Origin: Cytobacillus sp. IB215665
GTDB lineage: Bacteria > Bacillota > Bacilli > Bacillales > SM2101
Reading direction: 5' to 3'
Assembly (NCBI RefSeq): GCF_033963835.1
Contig: NZ_JAXBME010000014.1
Coordinates: 1-64,000 of the forward strand
Length of the DNA: 64,000 nucleotides
Position numbers and translations under genes: made by a program. The notes below the pieces were generated by a model. That model searched no databases. It was given only the letters and a program-made list of their open reading frames with translations, and had not been told where the DNA came from. Positions within the stretch are counted from its first letter, which is position 1; each line of letters starts with the position of its first letter. Below, one piece after another: positions 62,361 through 64,000 of the stretch.

Positions 62361-62559
62361 CCTACTCTATCCTTGTCAGGTAGAGGTTGCTGGTCCGAGA
62401 CCAATCGGGATCATCTATGAGTCCCTTGGGCCGCAATGGTCCTATAAATTTATACTTTTTGGACAATTCTCTTAAACTATGAATTGTTGACGAAATCATT
62501 AAATACTACTTTTTTTATTGTGAAAGAAGAGTAGCTAATTTTTGTGCAGTCTCTTTATA
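62361..62559 (+). repeat. Degenerate copy of tRNA-Val 3' half, terminator and int 3' end
   Basis: Aligned by eye to 45741-45943: CAGGTAGAGGTTGCTGGTCC, GAGACCAATCGGGATCAT, then GAGTCCCTTGGGCCGCAATG (terminator arm), GAATTGTTGACGAAATCATT, and the end of an integrase frame (TTTTTGTGCAGTCTCTTTAT). Most positions match but many differ, so it is an old relic. It marks the right end of the island or the junction of a lost neighbour. Confidence 0.8.
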
Positions 62560-62584
62560 AATACTGACCCTTTCATACCACTAC

Positions 62585-62728
62585 TTAATGTAATTTGACC
62601 AAGCTGACAATTACAAAATATTTCATTGTTTCCTTTCCCTTTGCACGAACAGTCAGCCATAGATTTTCCTTTTCTTCAGGTTTTAAGGCGTTATTAATTA
62701 GTGAATGCCTGACTACTTTAACCTCTGG
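62585..62728 (-). pseudogene. C-terminal remnant downstream of the membrane protein
   Basis: 48 codons with protein-like sequence (PEVKVVRHSLINNALKPEEK, ENLWLTVRAKGKETMKYFVI, VSLVKLH, stop). No start and a stop just before it in the same frame. It probably belonged to the same gene as 62774-63535 or to its paralogue. Confidence 0.35.
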
Positions 62729-62773
62729 AAATTATTAAACTATTTCAAGAGAATTCAATGGTGAATATCGCTA

Positions 62774-63535
62774 TTAACGTACAGTGTCACAAGAGATTTG
62801 TAAAGGCACATCTTTGAACATGAGGAAAACAATACAAATAATAACGGACTCATCACTTGCTATTGCTGTAAATGCATTTCCATTATGATCTGTTACATCT
62901 ACTTCTAGCTCTTTATTTGGATATACATTGAGGTTGTGTAAATTATTGTTATCTTTGTATGTTGGCAAAGAAGGTAATAAGGTTTTAGCTATTGATAAAT
63001 CAGATGAATAGTAAGGAACATTCTCGTCATGTAACTCTTTTTCTGAAACATTTTGTAATATAGATTCTATTTTGTAATCCATGTTTCTACTACTGAATAT
63101 AGGAATCGAAAACTTTTGTTTATTTTCATTTATTTGTATATTTAGTTTAGGAGAATTTAAGCTTTTGTTATTTTCCTCATGTTTTTCTTTTAATAGTTTC
63201 TTAATTGTTATTTCTGTTCTAATCCCTTCGAGGGTTTGCTGGTGATAAATCAAATATGCGATCAAAACAGAAGCGAATACACTAGAAACATTCACTATTT
63301 CCCCTACTTCTAAATCAATATACTTTTCTACAAGTTCTGGTGATACAATCAAGATTATAATAAAGCCGAAGAGGAAATTAGTAATTATTAATCCTCTTCT
63401 ATTGGATACGATTTGTTTTTTTATTTTTTTTTCAGGTACTGTTTTATGAAATTCGTCATAATTATATATTTGATATTGCCTAAAAATAAAAAAACAAATA
63501 AGTAAACCTAATGCTAACGTTTCTAATCCATTCAT
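62774..63535 (-). CDS. Membrane protein of unknown function, possibly truncated
   Basis: 253 residues from ATG at 63535 (GGTAGG upstream). Three membrane helices (about 5-19, 48-66, 79-97) are followed by a charged coiled stretch and a soluble domain that ends in ASDESVIICIVFLMFKDVPL. The ending is short, and coding-like DNA resumes at 62585-62728, so the C-terminus may have been cut by a stop or shift. The family is not recognised. Confidence 0.55.
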   Translation of the reverse strand: MNGLETLALGLLICFFIFRQYQIYNYDEFHKTVPEKKIKKQIVSNRRGLIITNFLFGFIIILIVSPELVEKYIDLEVGEIVNVSSVFASVLIAYLIYHQQTLEGIRTEITIKKLLKEKHEENNKSLNSPKLNIQINENKQKFSIPIFSSRNMDYKIESILQNVSEKELHDENVPYYSSDLSIAKTLLPSLPTYKDNNNLHNLNVYPNKELEVDVTDHNGNAFTAIASDESVIICIVFLMFKDVPLQISCDTVR

Positions 63536-64000
63536 TAAAACCTACCATCCCTTACAAGAGTTTAAAAGTAAATTTATAACATAATAATAATCTATCATTT
63601 CTTACAATTTTGAACAATGAAAAATATTTTCGAACTAGTAATAATAGTTTGAATTACAGTTTAATTAATAATCGAAACTTTGTGTAAAAGTGTGCTGACT
63701 AAAATCGTTTGCGGGTATTATTAACCAAATTTATATCCATATGAGTATCATACGAAAGCGTAAACGTATTTATGAACACTATATCAAATTCACACGCAGC
63801 AAAATTCGATGTACTAGCCGAAATATAACAACCATCTAGCGGTTAGTTAGGTACACTTTTATGGTTATGTTTATATGAGGCTACAAGTGATCACAGAGTG
63901 CCTGGGCAGCTAGCATTATGTCTTTGTGAAATAACCTGATAGACCTGTTCCCGTAAGTCCTATTGGCGCAGTGTTTTTAAAAGAAAGAGCTTTTTTCGTA
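63536..64000. other. Non-coding end of window
   Basis: I see no open frame with a ribosome site, repeat or RNA gene here. Confidence 0.5.

Larger units (their letters stand above)
45714..62560. mobile_element. Integrated, partly decayed genomic island at tRNA-Val
   Basis: The left boundary is tRNA-Val plus integrase. The right boundary is a degenerate copy (62361-62559) of the tRNA 3' half, its terminator and the integrase 3' end. Contents are of mobile type: integrase, excisionase-like HTH, broken terminase, portal and serine recombinase genes, toxin gene, reverse transcriptase and duplicated cassettes. The dispersed intergenic repeat common before 45.6 kb is absent inside. The right copy has many mismatches, so the ends are not those of a single recent insertion; the exact right boundary is uncertain. 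Confidence 0.7.

Noticed and set aside
62361-62440. Second tRNA gene
   Set aside because: Only the 3' half of tRNA-Val is recognisable, with mismatches in the anticodon stem and no acceptor 5' strand.

Overview
The window reads as a low-GC, endospore-forming Bacillaceae chromosome. Ribosome binding sites are strong and purine-rich. It carries spoVIF, a sporulenol/hopene-type cyclase (sqhC), and a gene block in B. subtilis yjc order: spoVIF (yjcC), yjcD, then yjcF-yjcG-yjcH. There is one tRNA gene and no rRNA.

1-22 kb is mostly housekeeping and sporulation: a Crp/Fnr-type regulator divergent from spoVIF, a Met/His-rich heptad-repeat protein of spore type, the helicase YjcD, an MBL hydrolase, a YetF/DUF421 membrane protein, a frameshifted acetyltransferase, YjcF/G/H, an HD-domain protein, SqhC, a formylglycine sulfatase and small unknowns. 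Intergenic gaps are long and AT-rich. Several hold copies of a dispersed non-coding repeat whose core is close to CGAAAAACAACAAT followed by GCGAAAACAGCC.

22-45 kb is an envelope module for copper and redox. It contains a polyferredoxin, a BNR-type lipoprotein, a SHOCT protein, a multicopper oxidase lipoprotein, a CcdA-like protein, a CPH-type (CopB-like) ATPase with a long His-rich head and a CsoR-like site in its promoter, a divergent Lgt paralogue, small His/Met/Gly-rich membrane proteins, an OmpR/EnvZ-type two-component pair, a resB-resC-resA-rhodanese cytochrome c maturation operon, a NarXL-like sensor/regulator pair, a cupredoxin lipoprotein and a Tat-exported Rieske protein. Together these would move and oxidise copper, mature cytochrome c and pass electrons at the membrane.

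45.7-62.5 kb is an integrated, partly decayed island. It starts at tRNA-Val(GAC), with a tyrosine integrase directly downstream, and ends at a degenerate copy of the tRNA 3' half, its terminator and the integrase 3' end. Inside are two tiny Cys-pair secreted peptides, a holin-like type I toxin gene, a retron-type reverse transcriptase fused to a trypsin-like protease, broken terminase, portal and serine-recombinase genes, four copies of a YVTN beta-propeller cassette (three intact, one broken) and three small CC-motif proteins that look like Ena/DUF3992 endospore-appendage subunits. The YVTN and Ena-like genes share an upstream signature (AATCAC/AATCAA, 14-17 bases, CATAnnnT) that resembles sigmaE/sigmaK promoters. 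This suggests a spore-surface module carried on a phage-derived island. 62.5-64 kb holds one truncated membrane protein and non-coding DNA.
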